Shown here piece after piece: positions 24,255-37,700 of a DNA stretch of 64,000 bases. The stretch covers positions 25,108,784 to 25,172,783 of the forward strand of contig OX365953.1 of the NCBI GenBank assembly GCA_947247005.1. Direction: 5' to 3'. Both the position numbers and the translations under genes were made by a program. The notes under the pieces were generated by a model. The model searched no databases and had not been told where the DNA came from. It saw only the letters and a program-made list of their open reading frames with translations. The DNA comes from Spisula solida. Taxonomy: Eukaryota > Mollusca > Bivalvia > Venerida > Mactridae. Every line of letters begins with the position of its first letter. Within the stretch, counting starts at the first letter, position 1.

Positions 24255-24350
24255 ACGTTCGTTCGTCCGTCCGTCCGTCCGTCCGTCCGTCCGTATGCCC
24301 GCCCTCTCGTCCGCCCGCCAGCCCTCTCGCCCACCAGCCCGCTTGGTCGT
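24255..24350. repeat. (CCGT)n microsatellite and GC-rich pyrimidine tract
   Basis: Seven to eight tandem ccgt units (24264-24294) run into a cccgcc/ctcgcc-rich stretch. It stands out as GC-rich within an A+T-rich region. A related gccgcccgcatgcccgcccgcc run occurs at about 63610-63635. Confidence 0.8.
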
Positions 24351-24707
24351 TTCGTACAAAGTAAATTATATTTCTGAATTATTGCTGAAATTAAGTATTT
24401 TAAAATATGTAATAATGGTAATAAAAAGCGGTCACCCACTTTAGCATATCTATAAATACCATTTATAGTTATTCCGATATAAAATTAAGCTGACATGACG
24501 TAATTTATGAAGTTCAATACACTATTCCAATTGGCATGAAATAATTTATTAACGCGTATTCATAAAGTGTACAATAAGTGTTTATTAGTTGACAATATAT
24601 ACAGGTTTAGAGTGTTATAACTTGTCTATGCAATAAATAGAGAATGACATACGAATAAAATCATCCGGGAACGATAGGTTCGTTCACATGTAAACGAAAC
24701 ATTAAAG

Positions 24708-25407
24708 CATATGTCCCACTGAGCTGTTTTTGCTTCAGGGATGTACTCCCGATTGAAATAAATTAATGAGCACCAGGACGCGTCTGGAACAGGTTCCTCG
24801 GGGTGGTTTGGTTTATTTGCTTTTATTTATCCTCGCCACCGGAAATCCATAATGGACGAGGCCCCCAGAAGAAGTTAGTCACTTTAGTTTTTGGGGGATA
24901 GTGCATGATACAGAAGATGCCCCAGTTCCAGAAGCATCTCTGGTTCTTTTACGTGCCGATGTAAAACATCATACACGGGACCTCGCTTAACGTCTCGTCC
25001 GAAAGATTGTTAGTAATTTCAGTTATGTTTGGTGGGAAAGACTGAAATTTCTATTTTTGACCGTTTGGAGAAGGGATCGAACACACAACCTTCGGATCAG
25101 TAGTCAGTAGCTCTTACCACTGGACCACTTGTCCATAAATCCTCGTGGTGTGGGGAAACATTTCGTTATAGATTCGGAGAAATCTAGATGGGAGTATCGG
25201 GATGCATCGGGAAAACATCTCATGTGTTCCCGATGTTATGCGAGGGTCTAACTACCTCGGTGATGTACTTCGGACGGAAATTACGCCGGAGCTTCTGGAG
25301 ACGTCGGTAACATGTTCTAGAAAGACCATCGAGAGTAGCGACAACAATCGGGAGTAAATATGTCTAATTCCGCGTCGCTGATGATTTTCCCTCAGTGGGA
25401 CCTATGC
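24708..25407. repeat. 700-bp TIR element with a nested SINE-like insert
   Basis: The ends gcatatgtcccactgag / ctcagtgggacctatgc are inverted. A shorter relative, 60021-60235, has ends ctaggtcccactgag / ctcagtgagacctag and the same words atgtactcccgattgaaat and aggttcct. The longer copy carries extra sequence (about 24800-25140) holding a tRNA-like SINE head on the minus strand. Confidence 0.7.
25071..25134 (-). repeat. tRNA-like SINE head (minus strand)
   Basis: Read on the minus strand it has an A box-like gtggtccagtggtaagagc and a B box-like gttcgatccc about 35 nt apart. The stems do not form a full tRNA, and related sequence (ttcttttacgtgccgatgta, acacgggacctcg) extends to about 24800. 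So this is a tRNA-derived SINE, not a tRNA gene. Confidence 0.55.
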
Positions 25408-25795
25408 ATAACAAACTACCGTCAACAGAAAAGCTACTAATTATAGATTTATAGCATTTATTTATTTCCATTTTATTGTAATTCTAGTACTTTACCATAT
25501 CATATTAACAAATTAAGAGACACACAGATACTCCATCTCTCTCTAAAAGGGTGTCCCTAAACGGAGTGGGTGCACAGATGCTAGAATAAAAACAATATAC
25601 ACTAATACAAAACAAGACAACAAAATACATTAGACACGTATAATTATGTATAATAATGCAAACAAAGGCAGAAAAATATATTTGAACATACGTGCAAATG
25701 TTTAATTAAATGGATTCCATGATTACTGGTCGAAGTCCCGGGGGTAATCTAGACAATGGTGAAATCGAAATGGCCATTTCATCAGCCTTCAATTG

Positions 25796-25921
25796 TCAGT
25801 GTAGCAGCCCCTCGTGACTTTGACATCACTTAAGGCTATTATTCTATTCGAAGCGAAGAAATGTTCGTCTTTAATTTGTAGCCTTATATGATGTCAAAGT
25901 CACGTGGTATTGCTACACTGA
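25796..25921. repeat. 126-bp foldback 'tcagtgtagca'
   Basis: The left tcagtgtagcagcccctcgtgacttt and right aaagtcacgtggtattgctacactga are inverted. A lone third arm (acagtgtagcaataccacgtg) lies at 26251-26271. Confidence 0.7.
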
Positions 25922-26837
25922 TTGTGTTTGAGTGATTATTATTACAGTATATCAGACATGGTCGATGGCTATACTTATACCATCTACTGGTTTACACATA
26001 AATACATCATTTATTATCATAGTTGACATACAATGAGTTTTACTAGGAAGCGAATGTCCATTAACGAGTAAATATAGCACAGAAAATCAATCAAGTTAAA
26101 CTGAACATGTTCCAACGAATAGTACAATCAACACAAAAAGAAACAATATCATCCAATATGTATATATAATTATTATATATAATTCCGTCACAAGAAGATC
26201 ATGTAGATACCAAAGAGGATTAAAGAACCTTAGACATACAAATGTCGATACAGTGTAGCAATACCACGTGACTTTTGGCTACAGGTCCAAGACGAAATTT
26301 GTCAAGATTGGAAAACAAATATAGCTTTAAGTATTTTATGTCTTCATCGATTTCTATGAAATATACGCCACGCTAAGGGGGAATTATTTGCTTTCCATGA
26401 AATGTAAGATCTTTTTCTGATTTGATATTATCTTTTATCCGGACACTTAGACAAACAGTCATGTGACTATTTTTGTATACTGCATATCAAAACTGCAAGA
26501 TACACAAGTATTTGTATCTGATTGTTTCATTAACGACTTCCAGCTTTGTGTCGGCTGGGGCCTGGGTAGTTCATTTTGCGTTCGGTTCTGTGGTTGAGCA
26601 TTTTGCCGTGTACTGTTAATTGTGGTATTTGAAGTTTTTCATGTATTATGTGCTTTGGTGGTTAGGTTGAGTGCTTGCCTTCCCTGTCCGACTTTCTACA
26701 ATATTTTTGGGATACAAGACATAACCCGTGTATTGTACCCACAAGCACCCGTGCTCAAGGAGGATCTTCGAACGACTTCTAAATACATGTAGCTTACTTA
26801 TTTTACTAAAAAAAGTATTAGAGCATTTGCTTCGCTG

Positions 26838-26949
26838 GTGTGAGGCCAAAGGTCCGCTGTGTGGAACGCATACGTAGAAGGCATATAGTGTCTCCCATGG
26901 AAAGCGCTACGTAGCGCTCGCCCATGTTAACGGTCTTCTGGCTCCTCAC
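26838..26949. repeat. Short element with imperfect inverted ends
   Basis: It starts ggtgtgaggccaaagg and ends cttctggctcctcacc, with a central tacgtagcgct palindrome. Probably a small MITE or SINE remnant. Confidence 0.4.
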
Positions 26950-28682
26950 CTTTCATACCCTCTTGGCGGTGGCTTCTATTAATCAGTCCTGACACATCCA
27001 GCCCGGTACATCCGAGTTATCTGAGAGGAAGTATGTGATTAATTTAAGCTTTAGAAAATATAGCATGAACATCGATGATTTTTCGGAGCTTACCTATTAG
27101 CTATAGACCTAATTATTTTCAAATTTGGTGCGTTAGTTATTTTCTTGAATATGCTTTCTTTTTAAAACTTTATCAAGCCATGACGCAATAGACTACTTCA
27201 TTTTATCGACATTTTGTTTCATGGAAATTGAATAAATATCTCTTTAAGCACTAAATAAACATAAACAGCATGCATGTCTGTATAGTGACGGATTGTATTG
27301 AAATTAGCCAACTTCTGTGCATCAAACACACACTGAGTGTTGTCAATACCGCAGTGAGAGCGTTAGAGCCTTTATTTGAATTGTCTAATAGACCTGGTAT
27401 TCCGGACAAAGTGTGGCTGTCAGTTGCTTTCAGGAATCGTGCTTTAAGCGAGTGTGAGGATGGATGTTAACTTGCGTTATTTAATCAAGTTCTCTTTTTA
27501 AGACATCAAATGAGTTTGATAAACGATTTAATCACTTAACGACTATTTGCATTTCTCGATTTTGTTTGAACTTCGAATAAAACTCATTTCATTCAACAGT
27601 TGGTCTGTTAAACTAATCTGCTGTTATCTTCAAAACTGTAAGTTTGCTATTACACCGGCGTGAAAAATTAAAAAAAAACTAACCCGGATTTTCTACAGTA
27701 GTAATATAGGATATTTTTTCCGGTCCAATATCGCGTAGATAGAATCTAAATATTTATCAAACTGGAATTAATATGTTTGTAAGATCAAGGACTGAAGGTT
27801 AAAACATTTTACCCGACATTTTAATCGCCGAAAAGGCACATGTGCTTCGTCTTAGTGTGTTCATTAAAAGCGGTATTGAAATGTATGATAAATTAATTAA
27901 CAAGGGAGTGGTTTTCCGAAACATGTCTGTGATGTAATATAAATAAATTTCAAAAGTCGTCACTGATTTTATTATTGAATGATAAATTGATAAAATCGAA
28001 CCTACTTGATAAATATTTTCAATATTTAGTTATTGGTGTCAAAATATGTTTAAATGTTTACAAATCTTTTGAGGCAAAAAATGAGAAAAACACGTTTAAG
28101 AGGAAAACATTGATTATTTAATGTCATTTCGTTAAATAGAAAAATTAGGTAATTTTCGTGACATGTACGGGAAGATAGCAATTAGAGATTTTAACAATGG
28201 GAGAACGTTTGTGATAAATTGTAAGTCTAAATATGGGCTACTGTTTGAAAAGAGTACTTAACAATTCAATACAGTGGATTTATAGTTCGGTTAACGGAAA
28301 TTTAACGCTTTATTTATTGACGTATACAAAATTCGAATTACTTTAAGCCGAAAATAAAGACAGGGTTGTAAATTATTTGAAATCCGTTATGTAGACCAGA
28401 TAAAATAGTATTTGCCGGGTATTCGAATTGAGTGTACCAGGTATAGGATACTTAATATTATTCCATAAAACACGGAAATATAGACATAATTATAAAGGAA
28501 ATATTTTAACTACTACTACGAACTGTAATTATAGGAACATTACACCAAAATTAAAAGTTTTTCGTCAAGCACGGAACTTGATAAATATCGGAAATATTTT
28601 TGAATAGTTTTGCAGATATCTGTAATTTTTTGGGACTTCTTTTTAAACATTATTCAAAAGTTTTTCGTCAATTTCATTTCAG

Positions 28683-28777
28683 GTTGATTAGGTGATAAAA
28701 AAACACGCACATGGTTATACGGATAGTGAAATTGTGAAAATGTATTCGAGATACAAGTCGGAGGCAGACGATGAGAC
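28683..28777 (+). CDS. ASB-like exon with start codon (5' UTR 28683-28739, CDS 28740-28777)
   Basis: The acceptor gtcaatttcatttcag|gttgat suggests at least one further 5' UTR exon upstream. ATG at 28740; the donor gac|gtgagt at 28778 is near-consensus. Twelve codons plus two bases leave phase 2, which the c at 34545 completes to Thr. Confidence 0.7.
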
Positions 28778-31700
28778 GTGAGTACTATTTCTACAGTAAA
28801 AGTTATAATGATTGTTTATAATTTTTCAAAATATTTCACATTTTAATGTGCAATTTCAAAGGCGTTGACCTGAATATGAACGTTTTATAATCACTGTAAA
28901 TGGTTTAAAGAATGTGTTGATACAAAACTTCTAATTGCAATACGCTTTAAATAGCATGATTCGTCAAATTCCAAAATATGTCCAAACGATAATATATGTT
29001 GCTTATGTTAGGTAACTTTAATATTTCCCTTATACACTTTCCCAGTAAGCGCCTTTCCTTGAACCGTTTGGACAATCATATCATCTAATCGCAATACAAC
29101 TCTGCTATTATTTAGTATTTACATTTCACAGACTCTTGGAAGTTAACAAGAGTTGCAAAATTAAAAAAAAATTATCATCTTCTTTAATACAACACCTTCA
29201 CATTTAATGACAACTTAAGTAACTGTGCTTCTATTTCAATTGTATGATCTTTATCATGACCTAACCTTGATATTTGATAAACACAATAATGAGACCAGTT
29301 TTGAACGGTCACAATGGTGGTCTTATAATTGAGATTCTACAGTATAAATCGATTAATCAGGTCAGTCAATACTAGTCTTGTTTATACATAACATGGCGCA
29401 TATAAATATTGCAATTTCTCTTATTAATGTATATTATTTTTTATTATTATTAATAGATATTATGTGTATTAGTGTGTAGCTAAGTGAAAAATAACGCAAA
29501 GGTTGTATTGTCTTTTTCTCAAATTAGAATCACGGTTTAAAACAATAACAAAATACAATGTTATGATATTGTAATGCTTGTATATCAGTGACAGACCTGA
29601 TTAAACGGACAATATATAACGTCATATCTCACAATATTTTGGAAGAAAAACATTCATAACATTGAAATTTTTGGGAATAAACGATGATACTATTGCCTGT
29701 CACTTTTAACTTGTCATCCATGAATATCCATGCTTATCCGTTGCCCAATCAGAGTTGTTATTTTAACTCATCAAAACATTCTTACTGTACAAAAACGAAA
29801 ACACACGGGGACTAATTAGCGACAGGACAAAAGTGTTCGACAATAGTAGTCTTTCTAACTATGAGTCATGTAATTAACTATTGTGTGAATAGACAAAATA
29901 GCCTACATAATTTAAACTATAAATCTACAGTGTCGTAAAGAATAAAATACACAAACGATGTTTATTTTTATACAAATGATATTTTTTTGCAATTTACAAT
30001 CAATATTGAACGATCGACAAATAGGCATAATCCATAATGTAGACATGCTTACTATTGATAAATACATAAAATCTGTGTATCTATAGAATACACAACAATG
30101 TTTTTTTGAAAGTAATTATGTTGCCATTAACAAGCCTATAGGTATATTTTTAAGTTGGGTAATCCAAACACGGACTCGTCTTCTGAAAAGGGGAGGTATT
30201 CTTTCATGTTGGGTATCTATTACCACTGTAAAAAGTAAAAAACCATTGTGTTTATATTGTACACCTCAAATGGGATTAGTCCATAGAGTACAGTACAATA
30301 ATATGCATAACCAAAAAATCATTACTTAAAGATGGGTCTTAGCATGACAATATACACACAAATGAAAAAAAACTTCCACCCAATACAAAATCTTTTTTCT
30401 TCTTCGCTTCGTCTTCACTACTTCACTTCACCTACTCTTTTGCAAAATCAAGTAGCAATGTTTTATTGCCTACTGTATTCACATGTTTGTTTCTGTTATT
30501 ATAATTATTTGAACAGGGGCTTAGAGTCGTAACTCTGTAATATGAACGTATGGCTCAACTCTTTTGCTTATAACACTGAGTAACCTACCCCAGGGTTTCA
30601 AGTAGTCGGAGATGACATTAAGGAAATCTCTTTTCGGAAAAACTTAGAAGTTAGTACCACTGTCTTATTAATGTGTTTAAAATATAAGTACATGTAAGAC
30701 ATATTTTTAGTAAAATAAGGCTTTCGAGTAGGAATAATTACTTCAGGTATGTACAGGACGGATAATTTTACTTGATTCTGACCTTTACGCATGAATATAT
30801 TACAAGGTTCTTGAGTTGAATATATAAATTTCCACGAGCGTCTTCGTGAAATACTGGTCTTTTAGATTTGTGTTGGTATAACATCTTGAGCATCTACATG
30901 ATTTTCTCGCTTATGAAAACATACAACCGAGATTATAAATATGGACAAGATATCAGCTGTTAAATTATGCTAATAGAAGGTCGAGAGTCGTTTCAAACTC
31001 TCCGTACTATAGGCAACTGCAACAAATCCTTTTTAAGGTTGGCCTAAAAGACTGTACGTACGTGCACGTGTGTAATCAGTGCACTAAATGCATGGTAAGC
31101 AATACAATATAAAAAAAGACATTATCGTATATTTCCCGGGTGCTATCTACCCCAAACACCATAAACTACCAATACGAAGCACTTCCCGGGTGCTATCTAC
31201 CCCAAACAACATAAATTACCAATACGAAGCACTTCCCGGGTGCTATCTACCCCAAACACCATAAACTACCAACACGAAGCGTAAAGGACTCCAGTTAGCA
31301 GATAGCATTCATGTAAGTGTGATAAAATACACAATGAAAGTCGAATTAGAAAAAAAATCAGACCAAGATTTTACCCATCAAAATGTTTTATGTTTTTTAT
31401 TAAAACCATTAGAACGTTTCTATCCTTTGATATGAAACTTGGCCTATTATGCAAATGCACCAATTCAGACGTGGGTGACGAACGCTAGGCGCCAACTCGA
31501 TAAAACCATTTAGATGAAGAATAATTGAATATAAATAAATGAGCATATAAAAAAAACCAAGTATAGACCGGAGAATTTAATACGACTCTCGACCTTCTAT
31601 TGACATAATTTATCATATCGGTTATACGTGTTCATAAGCGGGAAGCATCACGCAGACGCTCAAGATGAAATACCAACAGGATTCTATAGGACCGAACTTG

Positions 31701-34700
31701 CACGATTTGCTCGCGGAAATTTATATATTCATGGCAAGAACAATAATAATAATAAAAACTTTATTTTACGAGGAAACTTATTTGTAATATATACAATAAA
31801 AGTCAGGATCAGGTCAAATTCTCTGTGCTATATGTAAACTATTTGGCAAATATACGTATATATAAACATTACGATACTACTATGGTTGTTAACAACCAAT
31901 ACTGGAGCTATTCAAAAATGTAGAAAAATCATGAAACCCAAACTTACAAATATTTTCAAAGACAGATCAACTTGAATTGGTAATTTTAAAATTCACGTAT
32001 TACCGTAAACATGGCCGTAAGGCAAGACAGTGCGAAACATGGCATGGCTATATTATCATATCAAACCAACAATGAAATATACTCGTATAAGTTATATTAA
32101 ACGTGTCAGGTTATTTGTGTATATGATATTGCATGAGTGCATGTTCAGTTAGCGAAGTAAAAGTATTCGTGAATTTACACAATATGCTTATAATTCATCG
32201 AAAACATTTTTTTCTAACAGAACTCTACGGAAAAAATCAAAAGTCGCTAATATTTCCACACGCCAAAATTTAGAAATCGCTAACTTTTTGACCTGATTTT
32301 TATGTGCTTGTACAGTTATTCATTCTATTGACACACAAAGATCATTTATCAATCACAGTCAAAGCCTATACAAACATGATATGTAATCAGTAATAATCTA
32401 AGATCATTTAAGACATTATTTACCCGTATTGGCATATCATAAGCTTAACATGTCAACGAAGCTACCGAGTTTAAACATGAAAACACAATGATTATTGTTA
32501 ATGATAAACTTAGATCAGTTTTTTACATTACGTGTACCAGCAAAATACAAAGTTCTCGAACACAGTCAGTCACTTCCTTCTTCGTAGTTAGATTATAAAT
32601 TGACAATTTAAAACAAACGATGTGGTTAAATATTACCGCACAAAACAAACAACCAATGCTGCAATAAGACCTCTGACATCCCTACTCTTATCAACGCCAT
32701 CTTTAAATACTCATACTCCGAAGTGGTCCCTCACACGCCATCCTGGTGGCCTAGTGTATTCCCTGTCGTATGTCAATTCCATATCTTGTTGTGAGATATG
32801 ATGACGATACAATAATGCGAGTTAATTCAACAGACAGGTGAACCAGGAAGCTCAATAGACTTGAGGACGGGTTTAAAAACAGTTAACTTGTGATCTACTG
32901 GTTTACATACTCTTGTTTTTTTTTATAAAAATATCTCCCTTTCTAGTCCCAAACATAAGTCATCACAAATTAGATCAACGAGAGAACGCTTTGACTTGAT
33001 GCCATTTTCTTGGCAATTTGGACTTAGGAAACGTACACTCGAAGTGGAGAGTAGCGGCGCACGCTTTTTGGTTGAGAGTTTCCGGGTTCGATCCGTCTGT
33101 GCCGCTGGTCAATTTCTATCAGTAAAAGAATGACCCACGTTGCTCCATTTCAGTCAAGGTTATGAATTGGTACATTTTTGTAATTGAAAGGGTCAAAAGC
33201 CAATGTGCTGTGGCTGCCAGTAGTGTCGTGTTAACAATCGACGTGCGTCTAAAAGATCGGAGCGGGGGGGGGGGGGTAAATTTGCAGTCGCTTGAACGGA
33301 AACGTGTCTGAAAATAGAGTCCCACTGGGTGCTGTATTTTTTACTTAACAATCATGTTCCATATCGTTACCACAGAGGTATGTGGTATAAACTATCGCGT
33401 CAAGTGCTGGTTATTTAACATACCTAGTACTGTTGAACATTCGTAAAACCCAAATACTTCTGCTAAAATAAATGCCAAAATAATGCCAAAACTACAAGAT
33501 TAATTCACTATGTCAAGAGGTCAAACCTGAAATAACACTCTACATGTATTACTGTACCCTGGTACAATTCAAACACAAATCCCTCTTCAACAAGCTGTTG
33601 AATTTAGCACAAATTAATAATACGGATTGTTATATTCGCTATGTTTCCGCATTGATCCGGAATTAATCTCCTCAATTGGATTTTAAGATTAGGATGGAAT
33701 TAATGAAAATAATCACACGTGTGAAGTGTAGTTTTCTTAAATATAAAATACAGTAATACATGGGACATTAAACCCATATAAATGTGCGAATGTTCCAACA
33801 AATCCGCAAATCATAAAAAATAACCTTCCCTGACTTTTAAAGACCAATTCCCAACCTTGCTTGACCAAAGCTATATTACTACGCCTAAGTTTGTCATCTA
33901 AGAGCACGATTAAGAATTATATGTAAGCATTATAAACATACACAACAAGTAAATATTAAATAAGCAACCCAAACATCCAAGTGGTGTGTACGCGTATGTC
34001 TTATTCACGACTGACAAAAAAGTATTCCATTGCAAAAGCCAATTTAATATATACTAGTAATGCAATAACGCATACATTTTATATACAATATTAATCATTC
34101 TAACATGGACATAATCATACAAAGAAACCTTCTGTATATTCAATGACCGACTTTCATCATTTCGACAGACCTTCTATTCGCGTTACTAGGCAACTGCGCA
34201 CATACAATCTTAACTGCATGGCCGCGGCCTACTCATTGCGATGTAAATCAGGATGGTAACTGTCGTCTCATTTCTGGTTGAAATGAACTTATATACGTAT
34301 CATCTATAGTTTAAATTATGGATAAAACTTTTACCCTTTCACAATAAAGCGCTAAAGCATGCCGGTATCTAGTTTGGAGCGACGCTGTGTCTGTTCCGAC
34401 GTCAAAAATGTCAGGGCACCAATCATGCGCAAAACGAGTTGTTAAAGAAAATTATATTTTTATAACTAGCAAATTTAACGAACGAAATGCAATATTTAAA
34501 AAAAAGAATATCATTTAAGATGTGTGTGTAATTTATTTCCGTAGCAACAAAGAACCGGCCAAACCAGCGTCACAGTTGACATGCAAGGTTGTAAAGGAGT
34601 TTCTGGCTGGGCTGAAGAAGAAAGAAGAGCCGAAAAAGGCGGCGTCATCTCTTGGACAGACGACAAAAGATGACGTCATGAGATGGCTAGATGATAATGA

Positions 34701-37700
34701 ACTTGATTTAATGCATCACGTGATAATTATGAACAATCCGGAATCAGTGGAGTACCTTCTGTCGCATGGTTACTTTCAGGTTAGTATTTTGCTCGTTATT
34801 TAACGGACATGACGCCCCTTGGCAAGTACTATGTTATGGTCTCATGTGTGCCTTATTGTAATCTCATTAATATCATCCTTCACACTCCCACTAAATACAA
34901 AACAGTAATGTGCATTGCTCTTGTATAGATTTGGAAGCCGAAGTGTACAAAGTTGTAATATTAATGGCATTTGGGGAAATGTTAAGTTACCGTCAGGACG
35001 ATTGACCATGTTACCTTGTTTGACGCTGCCGAATTTATAAACGGATTCCCCAAACTTGGTTCTGAGTGTTGTTGGCGAAAATAGTATTTCTCGATGTGAC
35101 ATTGTCTCACTTTCAGACTACGTTGTGAAAATTCCGTAGCTTATTCTTTGTATTTATTCTTGACAATCTTGAAAATTCCGAAGCTTATTCTTTGTATTTA
35201 TTGTTGACAATCTTGAAAATTCCGAAGCTTATTCTTTGCATTTATTCTAGATAAATTTGAAAATTCCGTAGCTCTTTCTTTGCATTTATTCTTGACAAAC
35301 TTGAAAATTCCGTAGCTAATTATTCGCATTTATTCTTGACAAACTTGAAAATTCCGTAGCTTAATATTTGCATTTATTCTTGACAAACTTGAAAATTCCG
35401 TAGCTTATTCTTTGAATTTATCCTTGACAAACTTGAAAATTCCGTAGCTTATTCTTTAGTTTATACTAATTTATTTAAGGTCGATCGTGAAACAAGTTTT
35501 TCCAAATTATATTAATCACTCTCGACACCTCATTCCTGATGTTATCCATTGCCACGAGGGTATGATAGAAAAGAAGCTTATTCTTTGAATGTATTCTTGA
35601 CAAATTTGAATATTCTTTTGATAATGCTACGCTAACCTATCATTGCTTCTTTGTATCTTGTTTCAGGCACCGTTCGAGCCGAGAACCAACCTTTACGCTC
35701 ATCTAGCGTGTTACCTAGGATACAGGACATGTCTAAATATTATCCTTCAACACCGGAAAGATGATTATCGTCCCAGCAAGAAATTAACGTACACGACCAA
35801 TAGTACTAACGGAGTAACTGAGAGACGTCGTGAGGTAAGGATTACATCACTCACTATCAATACCGTTCAGTGATATACTGGGATTACCGTTTAGCTTTTC
35901 CTGGGCATATTTAGTGCTCATATTGGAATTTGTCCGGCGTCTGTCGTCATCAGTCCATGCAAACTACCTCTCCTCCTAAACTAGCTGTTTGGTGGATTTT
36001 GATGACACTTTAAGATCTAATGATGCATGTGTGGACATAACTATTTCTATCATGGTCCGATAAAACGCATGGGTGCCATTTGGTGGGACTTATTTTCTTA
36101 ATAAGATAATCCTCTCCTCAAAGATTGCTGGTCTCATGTATTTAAAAATAATTTCATGAATTTTTAACTCATTCAAATGTTGATGATATCAGATGGGTAA
36201 TACTGGACCAATGATCTTGTTTATGTTAGACCTTACTTGTAAGTATAGCTCACCGGAGATAATTCTAACGCCTTATCAATGAACAAATATGCAAAATATA
36301 AACATTGCACGGTCGACTGATCGCTTATAATCAGTTTAGATAGAACGAGTTCATCAATTAAAAGACATTAAGCTAAATGTTGAACAAAAATGGCCATCTG
36401 AAATCCATTTAATTTTTATTTATAAATAAAGGCTTATGTAATCATCCGTGGTTATATTGTAAATTGTTAGATCACAAACATGTGCTGTGTTCTGACTATT
36501 CCGAGGATGTTGTCATTCTTTATGGTATGCTCTGTTGCCTATTATTTCATTTTCCTGTCATCTCACAATCACTTTGTTTATCATCTAAATCAAGTAAAGA
36601 CAGGAATTTAATCTATTTGAAAAGATAAAATATGTTCCCTCAGCTAGACATTCGTGGTATTTTCCTCATTTAATATGAAAGCATTTCCATTTTATTGATA
36701 TTCAAACAGGACATGGTTTAAAGCACTGGACAAAAAATACCTCAAAATGCGTAAGAAAATTGTGTTATATGGGCTCATACTGTTTCTGAGCGTTGTTATC
36801 AAATGTCATTCAGATTTACTGAAATTAAATTGATATATGATTTGCAATATATATCATTGTACTCTTAAATGGCAATCCATAATTTTGAAAACCAGTAAAT
36901 TATTATCAAACTATAGCAATATAAACAAGTCACACAGATACTCAAAATACCACACTTACACCCTGATTAATATTAGTTATATACCAGGTAAATAAACAGT
37001 TATTTATTCTTAATATGTTAGTTTTTCTAGATTATTATATGTAGTTTCATTCGTCGGGCGATTTTAATCATTTTTACCTCAATTTTATTGTTTACAACAA
37101 AATTTTATGATCGAGCCCAACTTTAAAAAAGTGGATGGGGTAATGGTATACCCCCTATTTATGATAAACAAAGACAATTCACCCATGTTGTCCATTTCAT
37201 GTAATTCGTCTTATATAAAATCACTATCGTGTGCTTTTATTTTTGTTTTCTGTATCATTGTATTAGGGATATGACGTCATAAATCTAAAATACGTATTTT
37301 TTGGTCACGTGATCATGTTCTTTGGGCTGTTGTAAAGAACAAATTATGAATAATTCCGGACATATTTACCATGTGAAAGATAGTAACATATCTCCATGTG
37401 TAAACAATCTACATTTACGACGTATGGTAGTACCATGCAGCAACAACGTATACGGTACCGTCCCAGCAAAATGCAGTTTTTGGAGTATTTCGAACATGGC
37501 AGATTCCTTGTACAACTAAATCCATTTAGACTGTCCAAACAATAATGTTGAACCAGCACTAGTTAAACAAGTATACGGTGCATAAAATCTGCAAATTTCA
37601 AATTAATCGGATAAAATCTATATAAACTATGACCAAAAATATCAACCCTTACGTCTACTAATATACCTTATTTTCTCGCAATTCCAGTGTTTCATACCCC

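Larger units (their letters stand above)
14721..28682. other. 14-kb gene-poor spacer filled with repeats
   Basis: I find no supported gene. Open frames here are short and overlap repeats. Individually listed items are TIR elements, minisatellites, a CCGT tract and a SINE. The rest is unremarkable A+T-rich sequence. A single acidic frame near 20335-20477 is the only stretch that might be an exon. Confidence 0.6.
28778..34544. other. 5.8-kb first coding intron of the ASB-like gene
   Basis: It holds two copies of the 'gagaatttgac' MITE, a three-unit 50-bp tandem repeat, a dispersed repeat and a tRNA-like relic (33052-33110). No other gene is seen. Confidence 0.6.

Noticed and set aside
24162..24444. 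Arg/Gly- and Pro-rich frames near 24250
   Set aside because: They translate the CCGT microsatellite and GC-rich tract.
34842..35102. 86-codon minus-strand frame inside the ASB-like intron
   Set aside because: No motif or splice support; it overlaps intron sequence next to the 44-bp array.
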